From the NCBI GenBank assembly GCA_035606695.1, contig DATNEW010000036.1, positions 93,675 through 157,674 on the forward strand: a DNA stretch of 64,000 nucleotides, read 5' to 3'. The position numbers and the translations under genes are program-made. This document shows positions 1 through 9,085 of the stretch, piece after piece; position 1 is the stretch's first letter; the number at the start of each line of letters is the position of its first letter. The notes under the pieces are model-generated. The model was not told the DNA's origin, made no database searches, and saw nothing but the letters and a program-made list of their open reading frames with translations. Origin of the DNA: Gemmatimonadaceae bacterium (lineage in GTDB: Bacteria > Gemmatimonadota > Gemmatimonadetes > Gemmatimonadales > Gemmatimonadaceae).

Positions 1-1463
1 AACAAGAGCAGCAGCTTGATCCCCAGTCCTGATGCCGAGAGTGGATCCACGCCGTGCGCAGCGACAAGTCGGTCGGCCACGAAAATCGCCAGCACAACTG
101 AGCCGACGTGTGCAATGCGTCCCCACTCGAACGGCACCGGGTAGACGCGGTTCGCGCGCCATGCGCCGAGCGAAGCCATGAGGGCGAATGACGCGGGCGT
201 CGCCCACGCCACGCCGATCATACCCCAGCGCGACTCCGCCACGATGCAGATGGCGATATTGAGCGCGGCGCCCGCGCCCGCGATCCATGGCAGCTCGCGC
301 GTTGTCCTCTCGATATACAAGCTCGCGGTCACTACGGCGTACATCCCGCTGAACACGTAGCCGAGGAGAATTACTGGAACGATCGGCAGTCCGACCCAGT
401 ACGCAGGCTTGATGTATCGATGCACCGCCGACACCTGAACGAGCGACGGCAGAAGGAGTGCAACGCCGAGGAACACCGCGGCGCACACGAGCATCAGGGC
501 GGTCAACACGCGCGAGTAAAGCTGCGGTGCGCCGCGCTGGCCCGCGTGCTGCAGGGAGAAGGGCGTCCATGCGAGCCGGAACATCTGCACGACGAGCAGC
601 ATCGCGACTCCAAGCTTGTAGTTGAAGCTGTAGATGCCAACGACGTCTTTCGACAACATGCCGTACTCGGCACGCGCCGTCGCCTCGGGCAGATAATTGA
701 GCACGATCCGATCGCCGTTCTCGACGAGCATGACGGCGAGCATGGCGGGCATGATCGGCAGGGCGTACTTCCAGAGCGCTTTCCATGGTGCGCCCCGCAG
801 AAGCGCCGGCCGCGTCAGCCGGCCGATCTCGGCCAGGAAGAGCGCGAGCACCGACAGGTTCGCAACGACGTTCGCCAGGAAAATTGCTTGCACACCCCAG
901 TGCAGCCGCCCGATCAGGACGATGTTGAGCGCCACGCTGATGACGACGAAGAGAAGCCGCAGGATCGCATACCGCCATGAGCGATTCGTCATTCGCAAAT
1001 GCGCATACGGCACCGCGAGCAGCGCATCGGAGTACACGATGGCCATCGTGTATCGAATGGAGGCTGCGTCGAGCCGCGCCGCGCCCGACAACCACGGGGC
1101 CGCGAGCAGCACGATCGCCGTGATCGCGCCGCCGATCACAACGACCATTCCGAACGACATGGTGAACACGCGTTGCCGCTCGCGAAGATCGGCGCGCGAT
1201 GACGCGCTATTCCGCATGTACGCCACGTCCATCCCGAGATACAGCGCGATCGAAACGATGGGGATGTACGAGTAGACGACGCTCTGAACCCCGTTCTGCG
1301 CGGGATCGAAATGATGCGCGTAGTACGGCTGCAGCAGGTAGCTCAATAACCGGCCGACGATCGAGCTGAGCCCGTATACGAGGGACTCGCGACCGAGCCG
1401 CTGCAGCTTCGCGCCGAAACCGCCGCCGAACGCCGTGTCTCCGGCCGAGCCGCCGCCGTTCAC
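1..1463 (-). CDS. Polysaccharide/oligosaccharide flippase (Wzx/MATE-like), C-terminus beyond window
   Basis: The minus-strand frame is open from about position 1463 to the left edge and gives roughly 487 residues without a stop, so the 3' end lies outside the window. The translation is rich in hydrophobic membrane segments. Near the N-terminus it reads RLGRESLVYGLSSIVGRLLS and then a run around YSYIPIVSIALYLGMDVAYM, the pattern of lipopolysaccharide/capsule flippases that move undecaprenyl-linked oligosaccharides across the inner membrane. The GTG at 1463 is one possible start; the frame stays open upstream into the end of the permease gene, so the true start may be 60-120 bases further right. 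Family call is good; substrate unknown. Confidence 0.75.
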   Translation of the reverse strand, partial: MNGGGSAGDTAFGGGFGAKLQRLGRESLVYGLSSIVGRLLSYLLQPYYAHHFDPAQNGVQSVVYSYIPIVSIALYLGMDVAYMRNSASSRADLRERQRVFTMSFGMVVVIGGAITAIVLLAAPWLSGAARLDAASIRYTMAIVYSDALLAVPYAHLRMTNRSWRYAILRLLFVVISVALNIVLIGRLHWGVQAIFLANVVANLSVLALFLAEIGRLTRPALLRGAPWKALWKYALPIMPAMLAVMLVENGDRIVLNYLPEATARAEYGMLSKDVVGIYSFNYKLGVAMLLVVQMFRLAWTPFSLQHAGQRGAPQLYSRVLTALMLVCAAVFLGVALLLPSLVQVSAVHRYIKPAYWVGLPIVPVILLGYVFSGMYAVVTASLYIERTTRELPWIAGAGAALNIAICIVAESRWGMIGVAWATPASFALMASLGAWRANRVYPVPFEWGRIAHVGSVVLAIFVADRLVAAHGVDPLSASGLGIKLLLL

Positions 1464-1582
1464 GGCGTCGAAGCGACCCTGCCCGTTGAACTCACCGGCA
1501 GATTCTGTGGTGTTTTGGGTGCGGCCATACTCGGCTGGGTCTCTCGCTTGATACGCGAAAAATGTATCGCCGTGGTCGCTGT

Positions 1583-4093
1583 TCAGCCTCGCAACGACAT
1601 CCCCGCGTCGATCCGCATGATCCGTCTCGCCGGCAGGAACGTCGCCACGACACCCACCACGCCCACGATCGCGAGCGCCGCGACATAGGTCGTCGCATCC
1701 AGCGACTTGATCCCGAACAGGAACGACGCCACCAGTCGCGACGTTCCGATCGCCACCAGCGCGCCACTCCCCAAGCCGATGGCGACGACCATCGCGCCAC
1801 GTCCGACCGTCGACCACAGCAGCGTTCGCTCGTCCGCGCCAAGCACGAGACGCAACCCCAGCTCCTTGCTGCGCTGCGACACCACGAACGCAACGACGCC
1901 ATACACACCGAGACTCGCCAGCGCGAGCGCCGTGAGGGCGAAGCCGAGCAGGAGGACCGCGACGACGCGCGTCGCCGACATCTCCGCGCTCACGATCTCG
2001 TCGAGCATCCGCACGCTCGACAGCGACATCGGCACCGCGCTCGCCTGCGCCGCGCGCGACACGGTCGTCGCGACGGCCGGGCCGCTCATGCTCGTTCGCA
2101 CCAGGAGCGTCGCGCCGAAGCGGGGCGATTGCTGATCTTCGGATTGCAGCGTGTACACCGCCGGCGAACGCGCCGCATCGACCGAGCGGAATCGCACGTC
2201 GCGCACGACGCCGACGATCGTCATCGGCCGCGCATTCGGTTGATCGAGCGCCAGCGCCTTGCCGACCGGAGAACGGTCGCCGTACAACTCGCGCGCCATC
2301 GTCTCGCCGATCACGGCCACGGGATGATCGCCCATCGTGTCGGCATCGACGAACGTGCGTCCGCCGACGAGCGAAATACCAAGCGTTCGGAAGTAGCCGC
2401 TCGACACACCGTGCAGCTCGGCCTCGATCGGTCGGTCGCCGCCGACGCCACCGATCGAGTGCACGCCGAGCGTATAGAGACACGCGACGTCGAACGGCAC
2501 GCAACCCGACGTCGCCACTGACGTGATGCCGGGCATCGTCGTGAGCTGCGCGATGAAGTCCGCCCGGCGTATGCGCGCGGACGCGGACGTATCGTTCGAC
2601 GCGACGTGCAGCGTCAACACGCCCTTTGGCTGAAATCCCAGGTCGACGTGCAGCAGGACGTCGAGACTGCGCAGCATCAAGCCGGCGGAGATCAGCAGCA
2701 TCGTCGCCAGCGCGATCTGCGCGGCGACCAGCAACTGCCGGCCCTTCACCGGCGACGTCGCATGCAGATCGCCCGACGTCGCGATGAGCTCCTTCGCATC
2801 GACACGCGCGGCCGCGATCGCCGGACCGATGCCGAACAGCAGCGTTGCCGCGATCGTCACGAGCGACGCGAAGACGACGACGCGCATGTTCGGATCGAAC
2901 GACGCGCCGGCGAGCAAATCCGTGCCGCGCAGCAGCACCCAGTTTTGTGGGAGGGCGGGCCGAAGTGCCGCGAGCGCTTGCGCGCAGAACGATCCGAGCA
3001 GAATTCCGCACGGCAGCGCAACGAATCCGAGCAACGCACACTCCGTCAGCACCTGGCGCGCCACTCGCCCGCCCGATGCGCCGAGCGCGAGCCGCACGCC
3101 CATCTCGCCGCGGCGCGCGTGGCCGCGGGCGAGCAGGATCGACGCGATGTTCGCACACACGATCGCCAAGAGACCGATCACCGCCGCGCTCATCAGCGCG
3201 AGAATCGGTTTGACGAGCGGATGACGGCGCGCTTCGGCGAGCGAGACGACGCCAATGCCGCGATCCTGCTTGTCGGCGACGAATCGATTGGTCGCGATCT
3301 GATCGATGAGTGGAAGCGCGGCGCGCAAATACACGCGCTCCCGATCGAGCGTCACGCCCCGACTCGTGCGCGCGATGACAGTTCCCGAAAGACCGGCGAG
3401 CTTTTCGGTCCAGCGCGCCGACGGATCGATGCGCGACATCATGCGCACCGGCAGCCATGCGTCGGCGCCGATGGTGAAGCCGGTGAAATGCGGCGGCATG
3501 ACGCCGATGACCGTCACCGGCGAACCATCGATCTCGAGTGTCGTGCCGATGACACCCGGACTCGCGCCGAACGCGGTGCGCCATAGACGGTCCGAGATCA
3601 TCCCGACCGTCGTCGGATGTGTCGCCGAATCCTCGTCGGCGGCGAACGATCGTCCCAATTTTGGCTCGATCGAGAACGTCGACAACAACGAACGCGTGAT
3701 CGCTTCCAGACGAATCGGATGATCGTCCTCATTCGGCAGGCGGACGAGCGCGTCCGACCAATCGGCGAATCCCATGTCGTCGAAGCCCGCGGCGGCTTGC
3801 TTCAGCAGCTCGTATCGCGCGAAGGTCCACGCCACGGTATCCTGTCGCGCGCGCGCCTTCACGCTCACGGTCTGAAACGGCACCACCAGCCGCTCGGCCA
3901 TGGGAAACGGGAGCGGCCGAAGCAGCATCACATCGACCAGCGTGAACACCGCGGCCGCGACGCCGATGCCGAGCGCGATCGACACGACCATGACTGTCGT
4001 ACCGAGTGGTGTCCGAGTCAGTTGTCGACGGCCGAATCGCAGATCCTGCGCGGCAGAACTGCCCCAACGGCCCCACATCGACATGAACGCCAT
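1583..4093 (-). CDS. MacB/FtsX-type orphan permease (ADOP family), second of pair
   Basis: An 836-residue membrane protein. It has one transmembrane helix near residues 30-55, a periplasmic MacB core domain, an FtsX block of three helices at about 295-420, a second periplasmic domain, and a C-terminal FtsX block with SLGVYGVVAFVVSQR and KELGLRLVLGA. This duplicated layout is the acidobacterial-type orphan permease family, which lacks a fused ATPase. Unlike its neighbour it lacks the cytoplasmic helical prefix domain. It lies 167 bases downstream of the other permease in the same direction, so it is probably in the PadR operon. Substrate unknown; efflux or envelope mechanotransmission is the family expectation. 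Confidence 0.88.
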   Translation of the reverse strand: MAFMSMWGRWGSSAAQDLRFGRRQLTRTPLGTTVMVVSIALGIGVAAAVFTLVDVMLLRPLPFPMAERLVVPFQTVSVKARARQDTVAWTFARYELLKQAAAGFDDMGFADWSDALVRLPNEDDHPIRLEAITRSLLSTFSIEPKLGRSFAADEDSATHPTTVGMISDRLWRTAFGASPGVIGTTLEIDGSPVTVIGVMPPHFTGFTIGADAWLPVRMMSRIDPSARWTEKLAGLSGTVIARTSRGVTLDRERVYLRAALPLIDQIATNRFVADKQDRGIGVVSLAEARRHPLVKPILALMSAAVIGLLAIVCANIASILLARGHARRGEMGVRLALGASGGRVARQVLTECALLGFVALPCGILLGSFCAQALAALRPALPQNWVLLRGTDLLAGASFDPNMRVVVFASLVTIAATLLFGIGPAIAAARVDAKELIATSGDLHATSPVKGRQLLVAAQIALATMLLISAGLMLRSLDVLLHVDLGFQPKGVLTLHVASNDTSASARIRRADFIAQLTTMPGITSVATSGCVPFDVACLYTLGVHSIGGVGGDRPIEAELHGVSSGYFRTLGISLVGGRTFVDADTMGDHPVAVIGETMARELYGDRSPVGKALALDQPNARPMTIVGVVRDVRFRSVDAARSPAVYTLQSEDQQSPRFGATLLVRTSMSGPAVATTVSRAAQASAVPMSLSSVRMLDEIVSAEMSATRVVAVLLLGFALTALALASLGVYGVVAFVVSQRSKELGLRLVLGADERTLLWSTVGRGAMVVAIGLGSGALVAIGTSRLVASFLFGIKSLDATTYVAALAIVGVVGVVATFLPARRIMRIDAGMSLRG

Positions 4094-4260
4094 CGCGTCC
4101 TCAGGTGGCTCGGATGCCGCGTCTCAATGAACGATGCGTGCCGCGCCGCCCGGTGACGAAGTGCGTATCGACCAACGCGTTGCGTTGGCGGACGGTGCCC
4201 ATCGCTGTTCGCTGATGGGATGCACTGTCCGCAAACGCACACGTCACATCGCCCGTTGCG

Positions 4261-6939
4261 TCAATCCGCGCGCAACGCCTCGAGCGGATCCATCCGCGTT
4301 GCCCGCAACGCCGGCACGAACGACGCCGCGCCGGCGACGCACAGCATGAATGCCGAGACCGCGACATAGGTCATCGTATCCACGGGGGCGATGCCGAACA
4401 GCAACGTCGAGGTCAGGCGTCCGAGCGCCGCCGCGCCGAGCAAGCCGAGCGCGAGTCCGACGACGGCGAGTCCCAGTCCGTGGCGCAACACCATGCGGCG
4501 CACGTTCTGCGCGCTCGCGCCAAGCGCGATGCGAATGCCGATCTCGCGCGCCCGCTGTGTGATCGAATAGGCGAGCACACCGTACGTGCCGACTGCCGCG
4601 AGCACCAGCGCGATCACCGCGAATGTGCCGAGCAGCTCGGCGAGGATCTGCGGTCGTGCGACGGACGCCGCGAAGACTTCGTCCATGCTGCGCATCTGCG
4701 CGATCGGCAGCGATGCATCGAGCGACGAGACGACTTTCCGAATTCCCGGCGCGAGCGCGGCGACGTCGCGATCCGACCGGACGACGACGTTGAGACTTGC
4801 CGGCGCGTACTGGCGAATCGTTGGGCTCTGCTCGTAGTCGAGATACAACTCGGTGCCGGTCTTCGAGTCGACGCCGCCCTGTTTCACGTCCTTCGCGACG
4901 CCGACGATCGTCATCCAGACTGAATCGCCGCCCGGCCGAATGCGACGCCCGATCGGATTCTGCTTTCCATAAAAGAGGCGCGCCGTGGTCTGGTTGATGA
5001 TCGCGACGGGCGCCGTCATCGGACCGTCTTGCGGTCCGAACGCGCGGCCGGCAACCACGGGAATGTGCATCGTCGTGAAATACGACGGCAGCGCGTACTG
5101 ATAGTAGTCGATGTTCGCCATCGGGCCGTTCGGCGCGGGCACGTATCCTTCGATGTCCGTGTCGTTCGCGTTGATCGAGCGCTGTGGCGGAAGTCCGCTC
5201 ATCGCGGTCGTCGCGGCGATGCCGGGAACGGAACGCAGTTCGCGCGTCAGATTGTCGTAGAACGCGACGCGACGAACGGGATCAGTGTACACCTTGGGCG
5301 GCAGCGCGATGCGGAACGTCGTGAGATGCGTGCGATCGAAGCCCGCGTCGACGCGCATGAGATTCCAGAAGCTCCGAACGAGCAACCCCGCGCCGACGAC
5401 CAGCATCACCGCAAGCGCCATCTCCAGGATGACAAGTCCGCTGCGCACGCGTGCGCGCGCACCGATCGCCGTCGTGCGGCTGCCTGCATCGCGCAGCGTC
5501 AGCCCCAGGTTGCCGGCAGTCATCTGGAGCGCCGGCGCGAGACCGAACACCACCGCCGTCAACAGCGCGAGACCGAGTGTAAAGAGCAGGACTCGCGCGT
5601 CGATGGTAACGCCGGCGGCGCGCGGAATGCCGGCCGACGCCGCATGAACCAGCGTGCGCAATCCGACGTACGCCAGCGCGGTACCGAGCACGGCGCCGGT
5701 GATCGAGAGCACAAAACTCTCGGCGAGAAACTGCCGCACGAGCCGCCCGCGGCCGGCGCCCAGCGCGGCGCGCACTGCCAGCTCCTTGTGGCGCGTCTCG
5801 GCGCGCATGAGCAGGAGGTTCGCGAGATTCGCGCACGCGATGAGCAGGACGAACGCAACCGCGGCCTGCAGCGTCCATAGGGCGCGGCCTATGCCTCCGA
5901 TGGTGTCCGATTGCAGATCGTCGAAGCGAATGGGGTGGAATTTCGGATCGGGCGTGTGCACGAAACCCGGGCCGCAGCACTGTGCTCCGACCGTGCCGCC
6001 GTCGGTGACGTTCCATTGCTTCACCATTTGCGTGAGCTCGCCGCGCGCCTGTGTGAGTGAGACGCCGTCCTTGAGTCGTCCGACGAGCAGGAAGTTGTGG
6101 CCGCCGCGGTATTGCTTTCGCTGCGCCGGGTCGAGCGTGAGCGGCGCCCACACCTGCACGCCTTGCTCGTGCACGTCGAAGCCCGGCGGCATGATGCCGA
6201 CGACCGTGCGCGCCATGCCATCGACTTGAATCTGCTTGCCGACGATCGGGCGGCCGCCGAACGCGCTCTGCCACACTTCGTGTGAGAGCACGACGACCGG
6301 CGCCTGATTCGGGAGCGTTTCCTCATTCGTGAATGCGCGTCCCATCGCCGGGTGGACGCCGAGCACGTCGAACATGCTCGACGATGCGATGGCGGCGGTG
6401 ACGCGCATGGGCGTTGCGTCACCACCCAGGTTCACCGCGCTCACGACGTACGCGCCGACGGACTGGAACGATCGGTTTCGCTCCTGGAACTCGAGAAACT
6501 CGGCCGCATCGAGCGGGAAGTGATCGAGGCCCATCGACGGGAACTGGCTCGTGATCTGCACCAGCTGCTGCGGCTTCGGGTATGGCAACGGCCGAAGCAC
6601 GACACCGTTGATGACGCTGAAGATCGCGGTGTTCGCGCCGATTCCGAGTGCGAGCGTCACGACGCACGCGGTCGCGAATGCGGGCAAGCGCGTGAGGCTC
6701 CGGATGGCATAGCGAACGTCGCCGGCGAACTCGGACGCCCAGTCGCGCGGCCACATGTCGCTCGTCACTTCGCGGATGGTGACGGTATCGCCAAGGTCGC
6801 GCCGCGCGTTGCGTTCCGCGTCTTCGGGCGACTCGCCGCGCGCGATGCCGTCGCGGATTGCCATGCTCATGTGCGTGCGAAGCTCGTCGGTCAATTCGCT
6901 TTCGCGAATTGACCGGCGGCGCCAGAAGCTGTTCGGCAT
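4261..6939 (-). CDS. MacB/FtsX-type orphan permease (ADOP family) with prefix domain
   Basis: An 892-residue permease with a cytoplasmic helical prefix at residues 1-65 (SELTDELRTHMSMAIRDGIA). Then come a first membrane helix near 90-115, a MacB periplasmic core, an FtsX block (LLIACANLANLLLMRAETRH, followed by KELAVRAALGAGRGRL), a second core and a terminal FtsX block (GTYGVLAYSITQRAREIGIR). This is the classic acidobacterial duplicated orphan permease. The start follows the PadR stop by one base, with GGAGG a few bases upstream, so the two are cotranscribed. No ABC ATPase gene is present in the window, as is usual for this family. The transported molecule cannot be read from sequence. Confidence 0.93.
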   Translation of the reverse strand: MPNSFWRRRSIRESELTDELRTHMSMAIRDGIARGESPEDAERNARRDLGDTVTIREVTSDMWPRDWASEFAGDVRYAIRSLTRLPAFATACVVTLALGIGANTAIFSVINGVVLRPLPYPKPQQLVQITSQFPSMGLDHFPLDAAEFLEFQERNRSFQSVGAYVVSAVNLGGDATPMRVTAAIASSSMFDVLGVHPAMGRAFTNEETLPNQAPVVVLSHEVWQSAFGGRPIVGKQIQVDGMARTVVGIMPPGFDVHEQGVQVWAPLTLDPAQRKQYRGGHNFLLVGRLKDGVSLTQARGELTQMVKQWNVTDGGTVGAQCCGPGFVHTPDPKFHPIRFDDLQSDTIGGIGRALWTLQAAVAFVLLIACANLANLLLMRAETRHKELAVRAALGAGRGRLVRQFLAESFVLSITGAVLGTALAYVGLRTLVHAASAGIPRAAGVTIDARVLLFTLGLALLTAVVFGLAPALQMTAGNLGLTLRDAGSRTTAIGARARVRSGLVILEMALAVMLVVGAGLLVRSFWNLMRVDAGFDRTHLTTFRIALPPKVYTDPVRRVAFYDNLTRELRSVPGIAATTAMSGLPPQRSINANDTDIEGYVPAPNGPMANIDYYQYALPSYFTTMHIPVVAGRAFGPQDGPMTAPVAIINQTTARLFYGKQNPIGRRIRPGGDSVWMTIVGVAKDVKQGGVDSKTGTELYLDYEQSPTIRQYAPASLNVVVRSDRDVAALAPGIRKVVSSLDASLPIAQMRSMDEVFAASVARPQILAELLGTFAVIALVLAAVGTYGVLAYSITQRAREIGIRIALGASAQNVRRMVLRHGLGLAVVGLALGLLGAAALGRLTSTLLFGIAPVDTMTYVAVSAFMLCVAGAASFVPALRATRMDPLEALRAD

Positions 6940-6940
6940 G

Positions 6941-7309
6941 TCAAACCTCCTCGGGAGCGGGCGGCACGAACAATCCTTCGATGGCCTGTGAGAGCTGCTG
7001 CCAGCGCGAGCGCTCGGCGGTGAGCCGTTTTCGGCCGGCGGGTGTGAGGCGATAAACGCGCACGCGCTGTTTGTTATCGGACTTCTCCCACTCGGCTTTC
7101 ACGAGCTTCTGTCGTTCGAGCCGATGCAGCGCGGGATAGAGCGACCCGGCATCGACTTGCAGGACGCCGTTGGAGGTCGCGCGGACGAGCTGTACGAGCC
7201 CGTATCCGTGGCGCGGTCCCCAGCGCAGGGCCTGGAGGATGATGAGATCGAGCGTGCCCTGAAGGAGCTCGATGCGCGCGAGGGCCGGCTTGGGTCGACG
7301 ATTGGTCAT
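6941..7309 (-). CDS. PadR-family transcriptional regulator
   Basis: A 122-residue winged-helix protein containing LLQGTLDLIILQALRWGPRH, YGLVQLVRATSNGVLQVDAG and SLYPALHRLERQKLVKAEWE, the typical PadR N-terminal fold. ATG 7309 is preferred over the TTG at 7324 because AGG lies about 8 bases before it. PadR proteins are usually ligand-responsive repressors and in this lineage often head operons of orphan permeases. The stop is separated by one base from the downstream permease start. Three TATAGAC/GTCTATA palindromes sit directly upstream and probably bind this protein, giving autoregulation. Confidence 0.93.
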   Translation of the reverse strand: MTNRRPKPALARIELLQGTLDLIILQALRWGPRHGYGLVQLVRATSNGVLQVDAGSLYPALHRLERQKLVKAEWEKSDNKQRVRVYRLTPAGRKRLTAERSRWQQLSQAIEGLFVPPAPEEV

Positions 7310-7327
7310 AAGCGCCTGGAGCAAGGG

Positions 7328-7387
7328 TATAGACCGTCTATATCAAGGATATAGCGTGTCTATATGGTAGGCTAGAGACAGTCTATA
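7328..7387. promoter_or_regulatory. Three PadR operator-like palindromes
   Basis: A perfect palindrome TATAGACCGTCTATA lies at 7328-7342. A second, ATATAG-N5-CTATAT, lies at 7349-7365. A third, TAGAGACAGTCTATA, lies at 7373-7387 with one mismatched pair. Their centres are 22 and 23 bp apart, about two helical turns, so bound dimers would stack on one face. They occupy the space between the divergent padR operon and the M28 peptidase gene. Binding by the adjacent PadR is inference from position and symmetry. Confidence 0.7.
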
Positions 7388-7480
7388 TCCTTGGAACCGG
7401 CGCCTCGTGATTTCGTTGGCACGCCGGCCGATCTCGTACATTCTCCTTACAATCGATTGGCGGGGTCGCTATCGTGCGGC

Positions 7481-9070
7481 ATGCGCTCATTCGTCCTCTT
7501 CCCCGCTTTCGCCGCCGTGCTGGCCGTGCCCGCGGCGCGCGCCGCCGCCCAGGACAATCCGACGGGCGATCCGATCGTCCAACGTCTCTACGACGAAGGC
7601 ATGCACCACTCGCACGCCGCGAGTCTTGCACAAGTGCTCATGGACTCGATCGGACCGCGACTGACCGGCTCGCCCGCGAACCGCGCCGCGAACGACTGGC
7701 TCCTTGCCACCTATCGCGCGTGGGGCGTGGACGCGAAGAACGAGCAATACGGCACCTGGCGCGACTGGACGCGCGGGCCGAGCGGTCTCGAGCTCGTCGC
7801 GCCGCGCGTGCGTGTGCTCGAGGCAACGATGCACGCCTGGAGCGCCACGACGCCGGCGGGCGGCGTCACCACCGACGTCGTCATCATTCCGCGCGCATCA
7901 GAGATCGTTGATAGCGCCGGCTTCGCGCGGTGGCTCGCCGGCGCCAGGGGCAAGATCGTGCTGGCGTCGATGCCGCAGCCAAGCTGCCGCCCCGATTCCG
8001 ACACGCGCTTCTGGGCCGACTCGGCGACCTACGCGCACTCGCGCGCGGTGCGCGACAGCGTCGCATCCGACTGGACCGCGCGTTTCACCGCCGCGCACGT
8101 CAGCACCCGCAATCTCATGCCCGTGCTCGAGCGCGCGGGCGTCGCGGCGGTTCTCACGAACTCCTGGTCGCGCGGCTGGGGCGTGGACAAGATCCAATCC
8201 GCGCGGTCACGCACCGTACCCTCATTCGACGTGTCGTGCGAAGACTATTCGCTGCTCGCGCGTCTCGCGGCGAACGGACAGCATCCGCGCGTGCGAGCGG
8301 TGGCGCAGGCGACGCTTGCCGCCGCAGAGTCGCCGGTCTTCAACACCGTGGCGCGCATCACGGGCAGCGACAAGCCGAACGAATACGTCATGCTCTCCGC
8401 GCATCTCGACTCGTGGGACGCCGGTAGCGGTGCGACCGACAATGGTACGGGCACGATCACGATGCTCGAGGCCATGCGCATACTCCACGAGATCTATCCG
8501 CACCCCAAGCGCACGATTCTCGTCGGGCATTGGAGCGGCGAAGAGGAAGGCGACATCGGATCGTCGGCGTTCGCCGCGGACCATCCCGAGATCCTCAAGG
8601 GACTCCAGGCACTGTTCAATCAGGACAACGGCACCGGCGAGATCGACAGCGTGCAGACGAACGGCTTCGTCGACGGCGCTCCGGCGCTCGCGCGCTGGAT
8701 GTCGCGCATGCCCGCCGACATGACGCGCAGCATCGCGCTGATGATGCCCGGTGTCGCGCACAACGAAAGCACCGACAGCGACGCGTTCGACTGCCGCAAC
8801 GCACCGGGATTCTTTCTCACGTCGTCCGATTGGTCGTACACCGATTACACCTGGCACACCAACCGCGACACGTACGACAAGATCAATTTCGACAACGTGA
8901 AGCGGAACGCCACGCTCGTCGCGCTGTTCGCGTACGAGGCATCGGAAGATCCGACGTTCCTCTCGCGGACGCGACGTGTGCCGCCAATCGACCCGCGCAG
9001 TGGACAGCCGATGCGTGTTCCGCAATGCGACGAAGCCCCGCGCAGCTGGGCGGCCACGCAACGGCCGTAA
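7481..9070 (+). CDS. Secreted M28-family zinc metallopeptidase
   Basis: A 529-residue protein. ATG 7481 gives a clear signal peptide (MRSFVLFPAFAAVLAVPAARAAA); an in-frame TTG at 7391 would place extra residues before it and is less likely. A protease-associated-like insert fills the middle. The zinc site is visible: SAHLDSWDAG near residue 306, GATDNGTG near 320, GEEEGDIGSS near 352, DSDAFDC near 432 and TWHTNRDTYDK near 458, matching the M28 His-Asp-Glu-Glu/Asp-His order. It resembles carboxypeptidase Q-like exopeptidases acting in the periplasm or outside. It is divergent from padR, and the operator cluster lies between them. Confidence 0.9.
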   Translation: MRSFVLFPAFAAVLAVPAARAAAQDNPTGDPIVQRLYDEGMHHSHAASLAQVLMDSIGPRLTGSPANRAANDWLLATYRAWGVDAKNEQYGTWRDWTRGPSGLELVAPRVRVLEATMHAWSATTPAGGVTTDVVIIPRASEIVDSAGFARWLAGARGKIVLASMPQPSCRPDSDTRFWADSATYAHSRAVRDSVASDWTARFTAAHVSTRNLMPVLERAGVAAVLTNSWSRGWGVDKIQSARSRTVPSFDVSCEDYSLLARLAANGQHPRVRAVAQATLAAAESPVFNTVARITGSDKPNEYVMLSAHLDSWDAGSGATDNGTGTITMLEAMRILHEIYPHPKRTILVGHWSGEEEGDIGSSAFAADHPEILKGLQALFNQDNGTGEIDSVQTNGFVDGAPALARWMSRMPADMTRSIALMMPGVAHNESTDSDAFDCRNAPGFFLTSSDWSYTDYTWHTNRDTYDKINFDNVKRNATLVALFAYEASEDPTFLSRTRRVPPIDPRSGQPMRVPQCDEAPRSWAATQRP

Positions 9071-9085
9071 CGAACCACCGTGTCG

